A stretch of 64,000 nt of DNA. Source: Puffinus mauretanicus. Lineage: Eukaryota; Chordata; Aves; Procellariiformes; Procellariidae. The notes beneath the pieces are model-generated. The model was not told the DNA's origin. It ran no database searches and saw only the letters and a list, made by a program, of their open reading frames with translations. This document shows positions 36,716-49,010 of the stretch, in pieces; the first letter of the stretch is position 1; each line of letters opens with the position of its first letter. The stretch is from assembly GCA_023333565.1 (NCBI GenBank), contig JAJKFH010002581.1, positions 682,001 to 746,000 of the forward strand, written 5' to 3'. The translations under genes and the position numbers were made by a program.

Positions 36716-39700
36716 AGTTTCCTGTCATTTGAAGTATCTTAAAGTCCATCTCCACAGACTCCCCTGACAAGGTGGACTCTATGTTGGGGGGTCCCTGGCC
36801 CCGCGCTGAGGACAGGGAGAGGCAGTCACACCTGGCGCTAAGCTGTGATCTGAAGGACATCTCCCAGTTTCCATCCCTCCACTCTGCTTTTACATTTTAA
36901 GAGAAAGGTTCTCAGCTTCATGGGTGTCAGGAAGATGAAAACAAAGAGCCAAAGAACCTATACTGTGTTTGACTTACCTGTGTTGGGATGTTGTTGCCTT
37001 TAAGGTCACTGTGGGAGTGAGTTCAAGGCAATCATCTGTGAGACTGACAAGGGGCAGATCAGAGATGGATGCTGTGGTATATGCACTCCTTCATCTTCCT
37101 CCTCCTCCTCCTCATACCAGGTTAGATCTGACTGCACAGCCTCCCTAAGACTGCAGCAGACTTAAAGGAGGAGGATGTCCTATTCCACTGATAAGAAAAG
37201 ACAATTTCAAAACAGCATTTGCAAGTTAGGCTTGATAACGGACTCACTTCCTTGACAGCCTCAAATATGTTTCATTGCCTGATCTTAGCAGCAGTCAAAA
37301 TTCATCTTGACTTTGCTGTGCAGGGACCTGATTAAGCGGAAGCCTGCATCACACCACAGCAGTTTTACCATGGTAATTCGTCATGTCCCAGGAACATGCA
37401 GCATCCACGTATCTGCATGTTGCCAGCAACCAATGTTGCATTTACAGCACTGGGTGACTTGCAGTGAAGGAGAACCACTAGAAGACCCTCTTTGCCAGAG
37501 GGAGTATTGGGACTACCCCACCAGCAGCTGGAGTAACACACCGTGTGGCAGAAGTCCCTCCTTCCCCTAGAGAAATGGAGCTGAGCTGGTTCTTGAAATG
37601 GCAGACAGCAGTTGGAGTTGACCTGTGCTCAAAGCAATTCCCATCCATCCACATACCTTCTCAGCCATGTTTGGTGCCCCTTTCAAGCAGGGCCAGCTAG
37701 GCAGACCCAAATAAACGTGGGTGCCACTCCCCCATGCCTGAGAAGTCACTAGCTCCGCAGTGGTGACGTTGGCCAAGTCACCTGCATGTGGTTGGTTACT
37801 CCCCCAGAGTCTGCCCATAATTACCCATCCGTGCCCAGAAGGGCAAGCAAGCTCTCCCGCAGCTCGCAGGAAATAATTACAGAGCAGCTCACCTTCCTGC
37901 AGCACAAAGCTCTTCCTGATACGTCCCAGAGGCACCGGCGGCATTACTCATGGTGGGTGACGTTTCCCAGCGTGATTCTCACACGCCGGCTTGGCCATCC
38001 AGCCCACTTCCATCTGGGGCTGGTCAAGCCCAGGACAGCACGTCGATGCTGGGGAGTTGGGGAGGAAGGGGAGGAGTGGACATGGCTCTGGCTGTGGGAA
38101 GCAGCCCATCAAGAAATGCTTGTTTATGGCACGGTAGATTAACTTGCCTCAGGAGCAAGCTGCTTCTGTAAATTAAATGGTTCCTCATGAGTCAGGAGCC
38201 CAGCCCTTTATTACAGAGTTGTGTATTTTCAGAAATTGCTGAAAAAGTAGCAGGCATTTTGGAGAAGCTGTTTCACACTGGTGTGGCCCCACTTCCCATT
38301 TACTTGGCTGGTTCCTGTGCCGCCTCCACAGCTCACCAGCTCCATATGTGGAGCAGCTGGAGGTGGTCCAGCATGGTGCTGCCCTGGAAGAGGTGCCCTG
38401 CCACACTGATCCTCCCCTGATAAGGGAGTGAAAGGCAAAGGCTGGTGATTTCTCATGCCAGCTTTGCTGAAGAGATGCCTTCTTAGCAGCTCCACCTGCA
38501 ATACTCTCCATTCTCTTAAGCTGGAGATGCCTTGAGTCTCCCTTGTTGCTCTGCAGGAGCAGATGCAGGTCTCTGGTGGAGACCCAGCAGCCTCAGAAAG
38601 TCTCTTTACCTGTTTAGGGTGATGCCTTAAGACACGATACCTGCCTGCAGGGGGTCGACCTCACAGCCGTGGCAGAGAGAGAGCTTGCGTGTTGTCCTTG
38701 TCTGGTGATATGTGGTGGTAGCACACAGCTAAGGGACTGCCCTCACCCCAGCCCATGGGTGGGCTGGAAGAAGCTGGGGAGTGGGACCTTCATCCTTCAC
38801 CTGCCTCTAGCCCTGCTCTGTTGAAAGAGGTGAAACCCCCCCGATGGAGTCCTTGGCCACCGTCTCTCTCACAAGGCACCATGTGGGCTCTTTTTACCGC
38901 AACAAACACTGTGGTGAGTGGAGCAGCCCATAGCCCATTGTCACCCCGGAGGCTTATGGAAGACCCCATGGCCCTGCGAGCTGATGCCCACTCAATGACA
39001 AGCCCGGCGTGTGGGCTTAGCAGGCTTTTCAGGGCTGGGGGATTTTGACTGAGCACTGAGTTGTTTAAGATATCCTTAGCTGCCTCACCAGTCACCTACT
39101 CACGGTGACGTTGCAGAAGATGCCAACTACACCGCGATCTTTTCAGAGAGAAGCAAGACCATGAGAGAAGGCTGGGAGAAAAGGCAGAGAGAAGGTAGAG
39201 GGAGGAAAGACTCACATTCTGAATGGTTTGGGGTGTTTAGCCAAAAACTGAAGGCAGTTTATGGGTCATCTATGTACCTCTCTCCAGCCTGTTGAGATAT
39301 GTCAAGCCTGGGCTCAAAAGGACTCGCTAACATCTCCATTCATCACAGGGTTCCAGACTGTTGGCTTGGCATCTGTAAGGAAGAAACTTGCTCCATCCAA
39401 TCTGCTGCTGTTGTGGCATCAATATTGAGTCACACATTCCCCCCTAAAAGGGTGGTTGGTGACAAACCTTATCTTTATGGTTTACCCACCTGGGCAGGTC
39501 GCTCGCTTCCCAACCTGTCCCCCGTTTCTCTCACTGTACTGGGAGCAGGTGACATCAGCAATTCAGGGATTTTTATTGCTAACATTTGCTGGTTTTTATG
39601 TACCAGGCTGACTCCTTTGAACCATTAAGACCATGGGTTTGTCTATAACGCCAGCACCCAAATGGAGTGAAAGCCTGGAAAGAGGATACCAGGCAACCCA

Positions 39701-42700
39701 TCCGCTACCATCGTTTGCCAAGAGAGCCAGATCAGTCTTTCTCCTCTGAATGCTTTTGAGGTCCCTTTCCTAAAAATGACATCCACAGACAGTAAACTCT
39801 ATGGGGACAGTACTGGAAATGATCACGTACGACTGAGAATGCTGAAACTAATTTTGTAATACTCAGCTGCTGTAATCTGCAAACAGTGCTAAATGCTAGA
39901 AAGAGGCAGCAGCCACCTTCCAAAACTGTTTTTAAGTACATACGATCAAGAGAGTCACTTGTCACAGCCAAAGCAGGTGCACACTTCTGCTCAACCCCTA
40001 GGAAGTCACGGTAAGGATTATCATCCTTATGTAGCTCTTTCTAGAAAGATCATAAAACATAAGATGAAAAATAACTATTAAGTTGTCTGGTCTAGCCACC
40101 CATCCATCCCTTATAAGTGCAAAATGAATGATTTGCATAGGGAAGACCAAAGATTTAAAGTGGGGGTGTTTTAACTAAAAACAGCAACAGAGGCATGAAA
40201 AAAGCACACTGCCAGCATACAATTCTTGCTTAGCTGCTGCAGTAAAGGGAAACAAGGCTACAAATGACTTTCAGAGCTGTGTATTTCCTTTTGGTTTAAA
40301 AACTACAGCCCAGTTTTCAGAGCATTAAAAAAATGTCCTGCCTGCAGTCAGGTTTTTATGATTTTTAAACACTGATTGAAAATATAAGTGAAGATATGCA
40401 GTTGGTGTGACCCTTGGGGATGAGCAGCTCTGCGCACAGGTGTTTTGGGAAGTCTTTGTAAACCAGTGTTGCTACCCCTGGGTTAATTGATTCCACAGAG
40501 GGCACTCGCTGACACAGCGTTGCATCCTACTGCAGGATTTCCCGGGAGGTTTTGGGACACGGTAAGACAAGGAAAAGCTGTTCCCGAAGCAGGGCCACTG
40601 CACGCCAGGAGCAGTGCTGCACGCCGCGCTTCAGGCTGTGATAGTGGGATGGGAAAGGGGGCAGAGGAGGAGAGCAGCAGCTCGGCAAATCTCTGCTTGG
40701 CTGATTTGTGTCCACAGACACCTACTTACCCTACGCAGGATGTGCGGTGATGCCCTCCGAGTTTATTTTGCATGCAGGTCCCTCTGCGAGGTGCTGAAGG
40801 TCATGGGCTGTGCTGATGCTCTCCAGGTCTGAGAACAAACTCCCTGGGTGAGCCTGCCTGTGGGGAAAAGCTCACATCCCCTGGCATCCCAAAGGAGACA
40901 GCACCCCACGGGCACCCCCGCCTGCAGAGCCTCCCCACTCTCCTGTGGGCCACGTGGTGAATCCTCAAACCCCCTGATTTCATGCGCCAGGGAGGTTTAA
41001 CTTCAAATCGTTTTCAAGGTGTTGCTTTTCCTGCAGAAATTTTATTCTGACACTCAGCTTGTGTTCGGCGTCTTTGCTTCGTAACGGATCCTGCGGTCCG
41101 TACCCCCAGGACTCTGACAGGAAGGTTTAGCTCGATGCTCGGTTCGAGTGGTCTGCTCCAGATCTCATCTCTTCAGACAGGACTTGGTGAACAAAACTTC
41201 CTCTGTGAAATAAAGGATTCAGACTCTCACCATGCAAGAGAGACGTCCTGAAAGACTCTTTCATGTGGAGCCAAAGAGACTAGAGAGTGTCAGAGTTTTA
41301 AAGACAAAATACCGCCGTCAGAAAGGTATACAGACTTCATACAGGAGGGACCCTTCACACATTGGCAGCCTTTGAATTCAGCTTTTAAATAAAAGATTTG
41401 TCTTCAGACCGAAAAAGTGATGCCTTTTATGAGTAATAAAGCATAAAGCAATTTTTTTTTTCCTGGATGAAACTACCATTCGATATAAATTAAGCTGGCT
41501 CTTTTGATTTATTGAAAAGCCAAACTCATATTTCGCTTTGGGAAAAGAACACATCATCCAGCTCACCAGTTTGCAGATGCCTGAGAGACGAGGTGCTGTT
41601 GAGGCTGGGATTAGCTTTTGTGTCAACAGGCCAGTCTGAGGGAATATGGTTCATGTCTTGGGCTACAGCACGGATCAGAGATGATGGGATGGAGGCTGAT
41701 GGCGAGTATCGTTGCTGGGAATCGGGGGTTAAGAAGTTTTGCTTTATAAGTATGTATTAAGCATTTGGCTTTTAACAAAGGTTTTTCATTGCTGGTATAT
41801 GTAAATGTAATTAGGTATATAAAGTTATTTTAATGTTTTAATTTATTCTTGCATATGATACACCAATGTTTGAATGTGATCGATGTCCAACAGGAAGCCT
41901 CACGTATTTTTGTCCAACCTGAGATGTGACCTGCTCCCCTTTGTGGTTTCTGGGGTCCCCCTTTCGCACTCCCCGCTCGGCCGCCGGCAGGCCCGGCTCC
42001 CTCCTGGTGGTTGCAGGCAGCCCCATGGGAGCAGGCCCCGGGCCAGTGTGGCTTTGCCTCCTTGGAGGCTGCAGGGGATATTTTCTTGTCTGGGGCTACT
42101 TGGGCTTTTGGACACAGCTGCTAATTGAAGGCGCTTCCTCCATGGGAAGGTACGAGCAGGTACCAGCAGCTAACAGCCTCCCGAGGGGTCTTCTCCTGCT
42201 CTCTTAAATACACAGGGACTATGCATTCCCACTGATACTCGGTCCACTGCAAGCCCTTAAAGACCAGATTTCCCCAAAACACGAAGCATTCCCCACTCCT
42301 GTAGTCTTCTCTTGGTTTTTCTAGCAGTATTAGACCCAGGAAGTTTTGGTGTCAATGCTGCTTGCGATTAAAGTACATCACAGGCGCCTTTCAGGGAGCC
42401 AGGCAAATCCATCTGTGCCACGAGCATCGCTGACACTGAAACCCATGCGGGTTATTCTCAGGAAAAACTGATGCAACAGCTTGACAGGGCACGATGGCTT
42501 CAGAAGTCCTCAAAGCAGGAGCTGATGACTGCGGCACCCCTGCCCAAGCTCACTGAGCGAGCAGGCAGCAGATCCCAGCACACACGGGATCTGCAAAGGT
42601 AAAACTGTCAGCTCAGGTAAGTGCTTGCAGCAGTGCCCTGAGTGCGCACGGCGCATGTGCCCTCTCTCCTCCTCTGTAAAATAATTGCGGGATGCAGCAT

Positions 42701-43920
42701 CCTTTTTGCTGTCTTCCATCAACCGAAATCCTCATGTCACCCACTCTTGCCAAGGCAGCACCTCGTTCTGATGCATGGGCAGGTAAAAACTGCAGAGTAA
42801 CCTCTGTAAGGGAGGGAAGCAAATACCTGGGTCTGCTTTTCCTAGTGCCTTGTTTGCTTAATATGGTGCGAGAGCACGACATAAATATTTTTGAAGGTGC
42901 ATGTTCTCAAAGTGTTCCCAGAAGTACCTTAACTGCAGCTGTCAGTAAGGGATGTAAAGAGAACCTCCCATTTCTGCACATTTTTAACCATTTGCCATGT
43001 CTTTCCCATTAAAAAAAAGGGCAGAGAGCTAGCAGGCAGAGGGAGAAGTTCCTGATGGAAGCAGCGGGTTTGAAGTCACATCTGAAACTTGTAGCCACTG
43101 GAGAAAACCCCGGGAGAAGAGAGCCGGCAGGATGGGAAGACGGGGTGCTCCGCTGGGGAGAAGCTGTGCAGGAGTTGCTGCGAGCACCTCGCCTTTCCCT
43201 GGCACTCACTGGGGGGCCGGTGGTGGTCCCGGGGGTGCCAGCACCCCACAGACCAGCCTGATGCGTGTTCAGGCCAAGGCTTCTGGTAGCCTTCACCTAA
43301 CGCCATGCTGGCTGTCAGTGAAAAATGTCTGTAGGCATCACACATCCAACGCCTTGTGCAAAGCACTTGCGAAAGGAGGAAAAAACATAAAAAGCAATTG
43401 CAGCTTTCCTTAATTTACACATTTTCTTTCAGGCTGTGGTAAACAGCAGCAAAACAGCGAGGAGGGGAAGGCTGCAGGGGGCTGCAGTTTTGCAGCAGGT
43501 TGGCAGCAGCCCGCTGCTGGGTGCACGTGCACGTTTCCCTTCTCCCAAGGCAGTGGTGGTCAGGACCTGGGAATAGGAATCCCCACAAGTTTCAAGACGA
43601 GACCACACTTAAAAGGTTGAGTGGAGACCTGGGCTTTGTCCGTGGGGATTTCTGCCTGGGAGTGGAGAGGGGCGGCTTGCGTTCCCTCTGCGCTGGTGTG
43701 CCAGGGCAGGAGAGGGGGATAGCATGGGCAGCCATGCTGAAGCGATGTTGTGCATGAAGCCGCACCCAAGTCATGCTCCTGATGGCCCGCGGCTCTGCTG
43801 CCCGGCCATCGCACACATACCCCCGCCATGCCCCAAGCCTCCCAACGTGTCCCCCTGCCACAGGCTCCCCTGGTCCGCGGGTGGGAGCTGCAACGGAGGG
43901 GGCGGTTGTGCACGGACCTG
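36716..43920. other. Intergenic, upstream of ODF1; no gene seen
   Basis: About 7.2 kb leading to ODF1, with rising GC content from about 41900. Open frames in the GC-rich part (42000-43950) lack recognisable domains. No RNA gene or transposon was recognised. A short CTT/CCT tract lies at 37090-37112. Confidence 0.55.
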
Positions 43921-43950
43921 GGCTGCGCTTCCTATGGCGACTGTGGAGCT

Positions 43951-43978
43951 GTGACGTGTCAGCGGGCCCATGATGTCA
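43951..43978 (+). promoter_or_regulatory. ODF1: CRE-like sites upstream of ODF1
   Basis: GTGACGTGTC at 43951-43960 contains a CRE half-site, and TGATGTCA at 43971-43978 is one base from a full CRE. They lie 150-175 bp upstream of the ODF1 start codon. Spermatid-specific promoters are commonly driven by CREM through such sites, which suits a sperm-tail gene. No convincing TATA box is seen. The transcription start is not determined. Confidence 0.4.
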
Positions 43979-44126
43979 TAAGGTACCTGCTGGAAGGCTG
44001 CAAGAGTACCTGCAGCTCCACTCACACGCTCACCTCCAGACAAAACTCTTGAGCCAATTTTTCCCCCTCTGCGAGGGCAGGCGGCCACAGCCGCGCTCAC
44101 GCCCTGATGCGCTTTGCAGTGTGACG

Positions 44127-44365
44127 ATGTCGTTGCACAATCGCCTTTTGGAAGACGCCGAGCGGGATTTGAGGCAGGCGGAGAGAGAGGTGCAGAGGCA
44201 CATGAGGCTGCTGGACCTGCACCTGCGGCACCTCCGCGAGGAGCTGCCTGCGTCCTGCCCGTGCAGCCTGGCCCCGCGTCCCTGCTGCCTGTGCCAGCCC
44301 GACCTCCGCCCCTGGGAGAGAAGGGCCCTCACCGCAAGGCTGGACGTGGAGCGAAAACTGGGCAG
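44127..44365 (+). other. ODF1: ODF1 coding exon 1
   Basis: Begins ATG TCG TTG CAC and encodes residues 1-79 plus two bases of codon 80. It ends at the donor CAG|GTAACA (GT at 44366-44367), so the intron is phase 2. Without splicing the frame hits TAA immediately after the donor, which supports the splice. Confidence 0.88.
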
Positions 44366-46894
44366 GTAACAGGTATTTGCCTGCTTTCTGTGGGCATCAG
44401 CATCCTTTAAGGCAGGATGAAGGCAGATTTGGCATCGGTATCAGGAGCAAAGGTGGAAACAGATAAGCAGGACAGAAAAGAAATAGGCATTTTTGGAGAA
44501 ATTAGTTGAAAGGGGAACAGGAAGGCACAGCTTGTTCAGCCCGGCAGCCCGAGGGGAGCCATGCAGGCAGCGCCTGCACCAGAAGGCATTTGGACCATGG
44601 CATTGTGACATTAACCATCTCGCAAACTGCGTCTCAAGTAAAGTACCCAACCAGATCCAAGCTGTTCAGCTGTGGAACAAAGTCCATCTTCAATATAAAT
44701 TCAGTTTAAGTCTGTTAAACACATAATTATCTTCATCAATAACCAAAACGTGCCTGCACGTGGGGGGGTGCAGCACTGACGCACCACAGACGTGTGTCTG
44801 TATTTTCCCACCTCGTACAGTAGGAGGAATAAATCTCAAGATTTCTACATCTCCATTTTGACCACTGGTGCGATGATTTTATTTTGTTAATGGAGTTCAA
44901 GGTTGACTCTAGTAGAGATAAAACCCAAAGGTAGCCCTACAGGAAGGGAGTTGTTGAATGATAAAACCTTACCATTTGCGTTAAGGCACAACCACATATT
45001 GAGAGACCAGAAGGGCTAAGAAGTCCCTTGGTCATCAGCAGCGGTGGGAGTCTCTTGCTGCATTTGTGGCATTGGTATTTTCTCCACAAACTCAAGCTTC
45101 TGTTTGAGTTAGTTCTCTTGGGTTGCACCTGGAGATGATGAGACCCACATCCTGGCAATTGAAAATGTGACATTTTTGTTACCCATCGAGCAGCATCATC
45201 CCACAGTCTGCCACGTGCGTTACCTACTGGGTGCAATAAAGTTAGAGGAAAAAGGAAAAAAGCCTGACCCCGGGTTAATTTTACACTGACTTCAGCAAAA
45301 CCAAAAGTTGTTGTGAGGTTACTGTAAACTTGCCCGGTAGCTGCAGCTCACGCAGGGCTGTCGAGTAGCAGACTTCAGGTCCCGGGCATTACAGGACTGG
45401 TGTTGGCGTCCAGATTTTCATCAGTGCTTTGGGTACCAGAGCTGGGCAGGTGCAGCATCCCCTTGCAGAATCATTGCACACCAAAATCTCAGTGAAGGAA
45501 TGGAAATTCAGTCTTTCTGGAAGCTGGGGGGTCTCAGGATGGGCCATGGGCTGCCAAGGTATGATCTCCCTGAGCGCCAGGCTCCCCGGCCCTGCCACAC
45601 TCGGGACAATTTGCTGGTTTGAACATGAGTCCATACCACTGCCACCTGAAACCACACCACAGCAGGATTTCAGCCCATCACACTGGGCAATTCAGCCATC
45701 CCCTTCCGACAAAAAATACTGTGAAGGACCAACTCTTCTCAGCACATTTATTCTCTCCGACCAGCGATACAAAAAGACCAAAGAGGCAGGTGGAAGAGAC
45801 AGCTCTCACAGAGCACAGAAAACATATCCCAAAATCAGCACACCAGGTTGAATCATTGCAGGCTTTAAGTAGAATTGCTGAAATGGGTATACCTTGTCAC
45901 GAACCACTCGTTAGGGATTTCTCACCTTAGTGGTCATGCCCGTTCCCTCATTGCTTGCCCTATTTCCTCTTGCATCACACCCATTATCTTTTTAATTTGG
46001 TGCCTTGTGTCCAATTTAGCTATTATAACTGAGGTGACCCTTCCATTGCCTACTTTACAAATGGTTTGAATAAGAGCCAACCTTCTGGTTGAGCAGAGTC
46101 GCTGTTTGACAGTATTAGAAATCATTTTAATGGCTCAGTGAGCCTCCAGCCCAGCTCTGCAGGAGCATTTTGGATGTTTTTGCCAGATGCGTCTCCTATC
46201 CACTGATTGCTTTAAACAAAACTCCTAACTGGAAAATGTGATCTATTGTAACTATCCATTTAAAATGTAGGACAAGGCATAAGGTGGACACACATGGCTT
46301 CGTGGGTGTATGTACATGTGAAAGAGGAGCACTGGATTTTCATGTTTAGGTGAAAGAACTTTTCATCTCCACAATTGCCCCATCCCAAGAGGGGACACTG
46401 AAATACTCCTGACTGCTGTGGTGTGCAGGTGGGAGCTCCTTCTGATGGTGCAGACACCACCCCAAGTGCTGTGCATGAAGATGGATCCAATAGTTTCCTA
46501 TTTACTTCTCTTGTCCTTAAGGTCGTCCACCCATTCCTCTGTGAGCTGGACTGAAAGGCTGTCCCCTTGTTTTTATTCCAGCATGCAAAGAAGACTTAAC
46601 AGGATGTTGAATTCTTCCCATGATCACAAGCTTTTGGCTTTGATGGACATGAAAGGTTTTGACCCCAAGGAAGTCACTGTAACGGTGGAAGATGGGAAGG
46701 TGAAGGTGTCAGCAGAGCACGAGGAGGAGCACACCACCGCAAGAGGGAAGGAGTATAACTACAGAAACATCACGAGGGAAATCAGCCTGCCGCCGGGGGT
46801 GAGCGAGGACGAGGTGACCTACTCGCTGGGACCCAATAGTGTGGTGGAGATCGAAACGGCACACAAGTGCTACCCTTGTCTGCTGAGCCGCTGA
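44127..46894 (+). CDS. ODF1: ODF1 (HSPB10), outer dense fibre protein 1; two exons
   Basis: The coding sequence joins 44127-44365 and 46582-46894 (552 nt, 183 residues plus TGA). ODF1 is a small heat-shock-related structural protein of the sperm tail outer dense fibres and of the head-tail coupling region. Residues 1-40 form a charged amphipathic helix with leucines at 28, 29, 31, 33, 36 and 40, corresponding to the leucine-zipper region of mammalian ODF1. Residues 44-56 carry a cysteine cluster (Cys 44, 46, 53, 54, 56), a short version of the mammalian Cys-rich segment. Residues about 93-172 are an alpha-crystallin-type domain (LLALMDMKGFDPKEVTV, then YNYRNITREISLPPGV). The C-terminus is CYPCLLSR, where the mammalian protein instead continues with Cys-X-Pro repeats. 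The two-exon structure and position next to UBR5 match the human gene. The ATG was chosen because no better upstream ATG lies in frame. Confidence 0.92.
44366..46581 (+). other. ODF1: ODF1 intron
   Basis: A 2.2-kb GT-AG intron between a good donor (GTAACA) and an acceptor with a pyrimidine-rich tract (CTTGTTTTTATTCCAG, ending at 46581). No further exon or recognisable repeat was seen inside it; open frames in it are incidental. Confidence 0.85.
46582..46894 (+). other. ODF1: ODF1 coding exon 2
   Basis: Supplies the third base of Ser80 and residues 81-183, containing the entire alpha-crystallin-type domain, and ends with TGA at 46892-46894. The frame runs open upstream into the intron by chance, but the AG acceptor at 46580-46581 and the phase match to exon 1 fix the boundary. 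Confidence 0.88.
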
Positions 46895-47003
46895 GCCGCA
46901 GCAGGGAGCAGCACCCGGGCACAGCCGTTCCTCTGCCGCATCCCTCCTCCCCATCGGCTTTAGGTCTGCCCTGCCAACCGTGCGCCAGCAGCTCCTCTTC
47001 CGA

Positions 47004-47009
47004 AATAAA
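47004..47009 (+). terminator. ODF1: ODF1 polyadenylation signal
   Basis: AATAAA lies 110 bp after the ODF1 stop codon, followed about 20 bp later by the GU-rich stretch GATGTGTGTGAGG (47027-47039). This gives a short 3' UTR of roughly 130 nt. Confidence 0.8.
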
Positions 47010-47039
47010 AGACAGCACTTCGAGCAGATGTGTGTGAGG

Positions 47040-48780
47040 CTCATTTTGAAGGGGTTTGATGGCAAAACAGGGGATACCGGCAGGAAAATGCAAAGATAGT
47101 TTGGGGCATACTTGGCTGCGGTCACTCGCTGGGTACTGAAGGCATGGCTGGAGGTAGCGTGGTTCAGGGCGGGTATTGCTGTTGCGTACAATCTCATGGA
47201 TTTTAGAGGCTGAAAGGCACCATTTATGATCAGTCACATTTCTATAAGGACATGTCTTTCAATCCCACCACTTCCATTTGAGCTAGTAGGATATTTCTAG
47301 GAAGAAAACATTGATAATAAACACCTTGAGGGGAGGAGCCTCCTCCCAAAAAACTGAGCTGTGCTGTTTGTCCCCTCGGTTTGGTTCTTGCAGAGGCTGC
47401 CTGGCTGGGAAGAGCGGAGCTGAAGGACAGAGAGCTTTTCCTTAGAAGACACTGGGACTAGGGCAGAGCACGTACCAGCGGAGGAGTGGGTGACTAAAGC
47501 ATTTCCTGCTGTAGCCCGCGAGAATCGACAGCTCCAAATTAATAAGAAAACGTTTCTCATGTTGCAAGAGGGAGAGAATTGTCGATATAATTTCTTCAAC
47601 AAAAAATTTAACGTCCAAAGTGGGACCTTAGACAACTGCAGCCCTCGCTCTCCCTAAGCACAGGAACCAGCAGGATCAGCGGGACGGGGGTGACACCAAG
47701 GGACAGCCTTGCAGGGGGATGGCATTTGCTGCCCTGGCCTCAGCACTTGGGCACGCGCTCCTGTGGGAAGCAGCGTTAGCTTTCGCTGCAGAAAGGACAT
47801 CACAAGACAATATACTTGATGCCTGCATTTGCGAGCCGCCTGGGCAAGCCATCTCTCCAGCCAGCACCACCTGGTTCAGGCTTCACGAGCCCCCGGGGCC
47901 GGGGGGAGGAAGGTTGCCACCTCTTTTTGTGGTGCACTCCCCCACGGCAGATTTTCCTAGCGGGGGACCTAACGCTTGAGGTTGTGCTGGTGCGGAAACG
48001 AACCTCTGGCATTAACTAACCTGTCAGCAGGAGGGCGGGCAGCCCGCAGGCCGGTGCCATGCAGGTGTGATGCCCGCTTGAAACCCCTCCAAAGTGGGGT
48101 GTCGTCCCCTGCCATTAGCCTGGCTGAGAAATGCAATTGTCTGCTGTCGCACAGGGGGACCCCAGCCCCCACGGGACCCCCATGGGGGGATATTACCCTG
48201 GAAACACTCACGCCTAAAGAAAACAAAGCCAGTCCTCTATTTTCAGCCTGCAAACAGCCAGCTCCGCTTTCACAATTTACATTCATCTATGAAGGTGGTG
48301 AAATCAGAAGGGACGGGTTACAAAGCAGCGAGTCAGCGGCTGGGAGCACCGCGGCTGGGGGAGACCCCGGCTCCATGCCCCCTGCTCCTCTCCTCCCGGA
48401 TGGAGACACGTGGCAGCAAGGAGCAAAACCGTCCCTGTCCATGCGTTCAAAGGCTCAGAGCAGCCCTCTGTGTCGATTTGATGCCGTTTGGACAGGGCTG
48501 GGGAAGTCAGCAGCACCTCAGCCTCCTGCAAGTGAGCACAGCCCCTTAGGCCAGCTCACTGCAAGCATCTCCCCAAAATCACCAGCACCATGAAACAGCT
48601 CCTTCAGTCAAACGTCCCAGCTGTTGAAGATCAGTTTGGCTTGGCCGTAACCAGCTAGGTAATTTAACTTTGGTGCAAGGAATGAGCTGTTTCTGGCATG
48701 TTTTCAGTATCTAGCTAGTGCTTAAAAACCACCTGATAACAAATTTTAAGTTTTATGGGCTTGGTGTGTAGCTGCATCGG
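47040..48780. other. Intergenic downstream of ODF1; no gene seen
   Basis: About 1.7 kb, moderately GC-rich, with no recognisable exon, RNA gene or transposon. Overlapping open frames at 47976-48593 have no recognisable domain. Confidence 0.55.
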
Positions 48781-49005
48781 TATAGAACGATACAACCGTG
48801 GAATGGTATGGTTGGAAGGGACCTCTAAAGATCATCTAGTCCTACCCCCTCGCTGTGGGCAGGGACATCTTTCTCTAGATCAGGTTGCTCAGAGCCCTGA
48901 CCAACTTGACCTTGGACACTTCCAGGGAGGGGGCATCCATGACTTCTCTGGGCAATCTGTTCCGATTCCCCACCACTGTCATCGTAAATAATTTCTTCCT
49001 TATGC

Positions 49006-49010
49006 CCAAT
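49006..49010 (+). repeat. LTR target-site duplication, left copy
   Basis: CCAAT immediately precedes the LTR and is repeated exactly after it at 49591-49595. Both copies lie in the host CR1. Confidence 0.85.
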
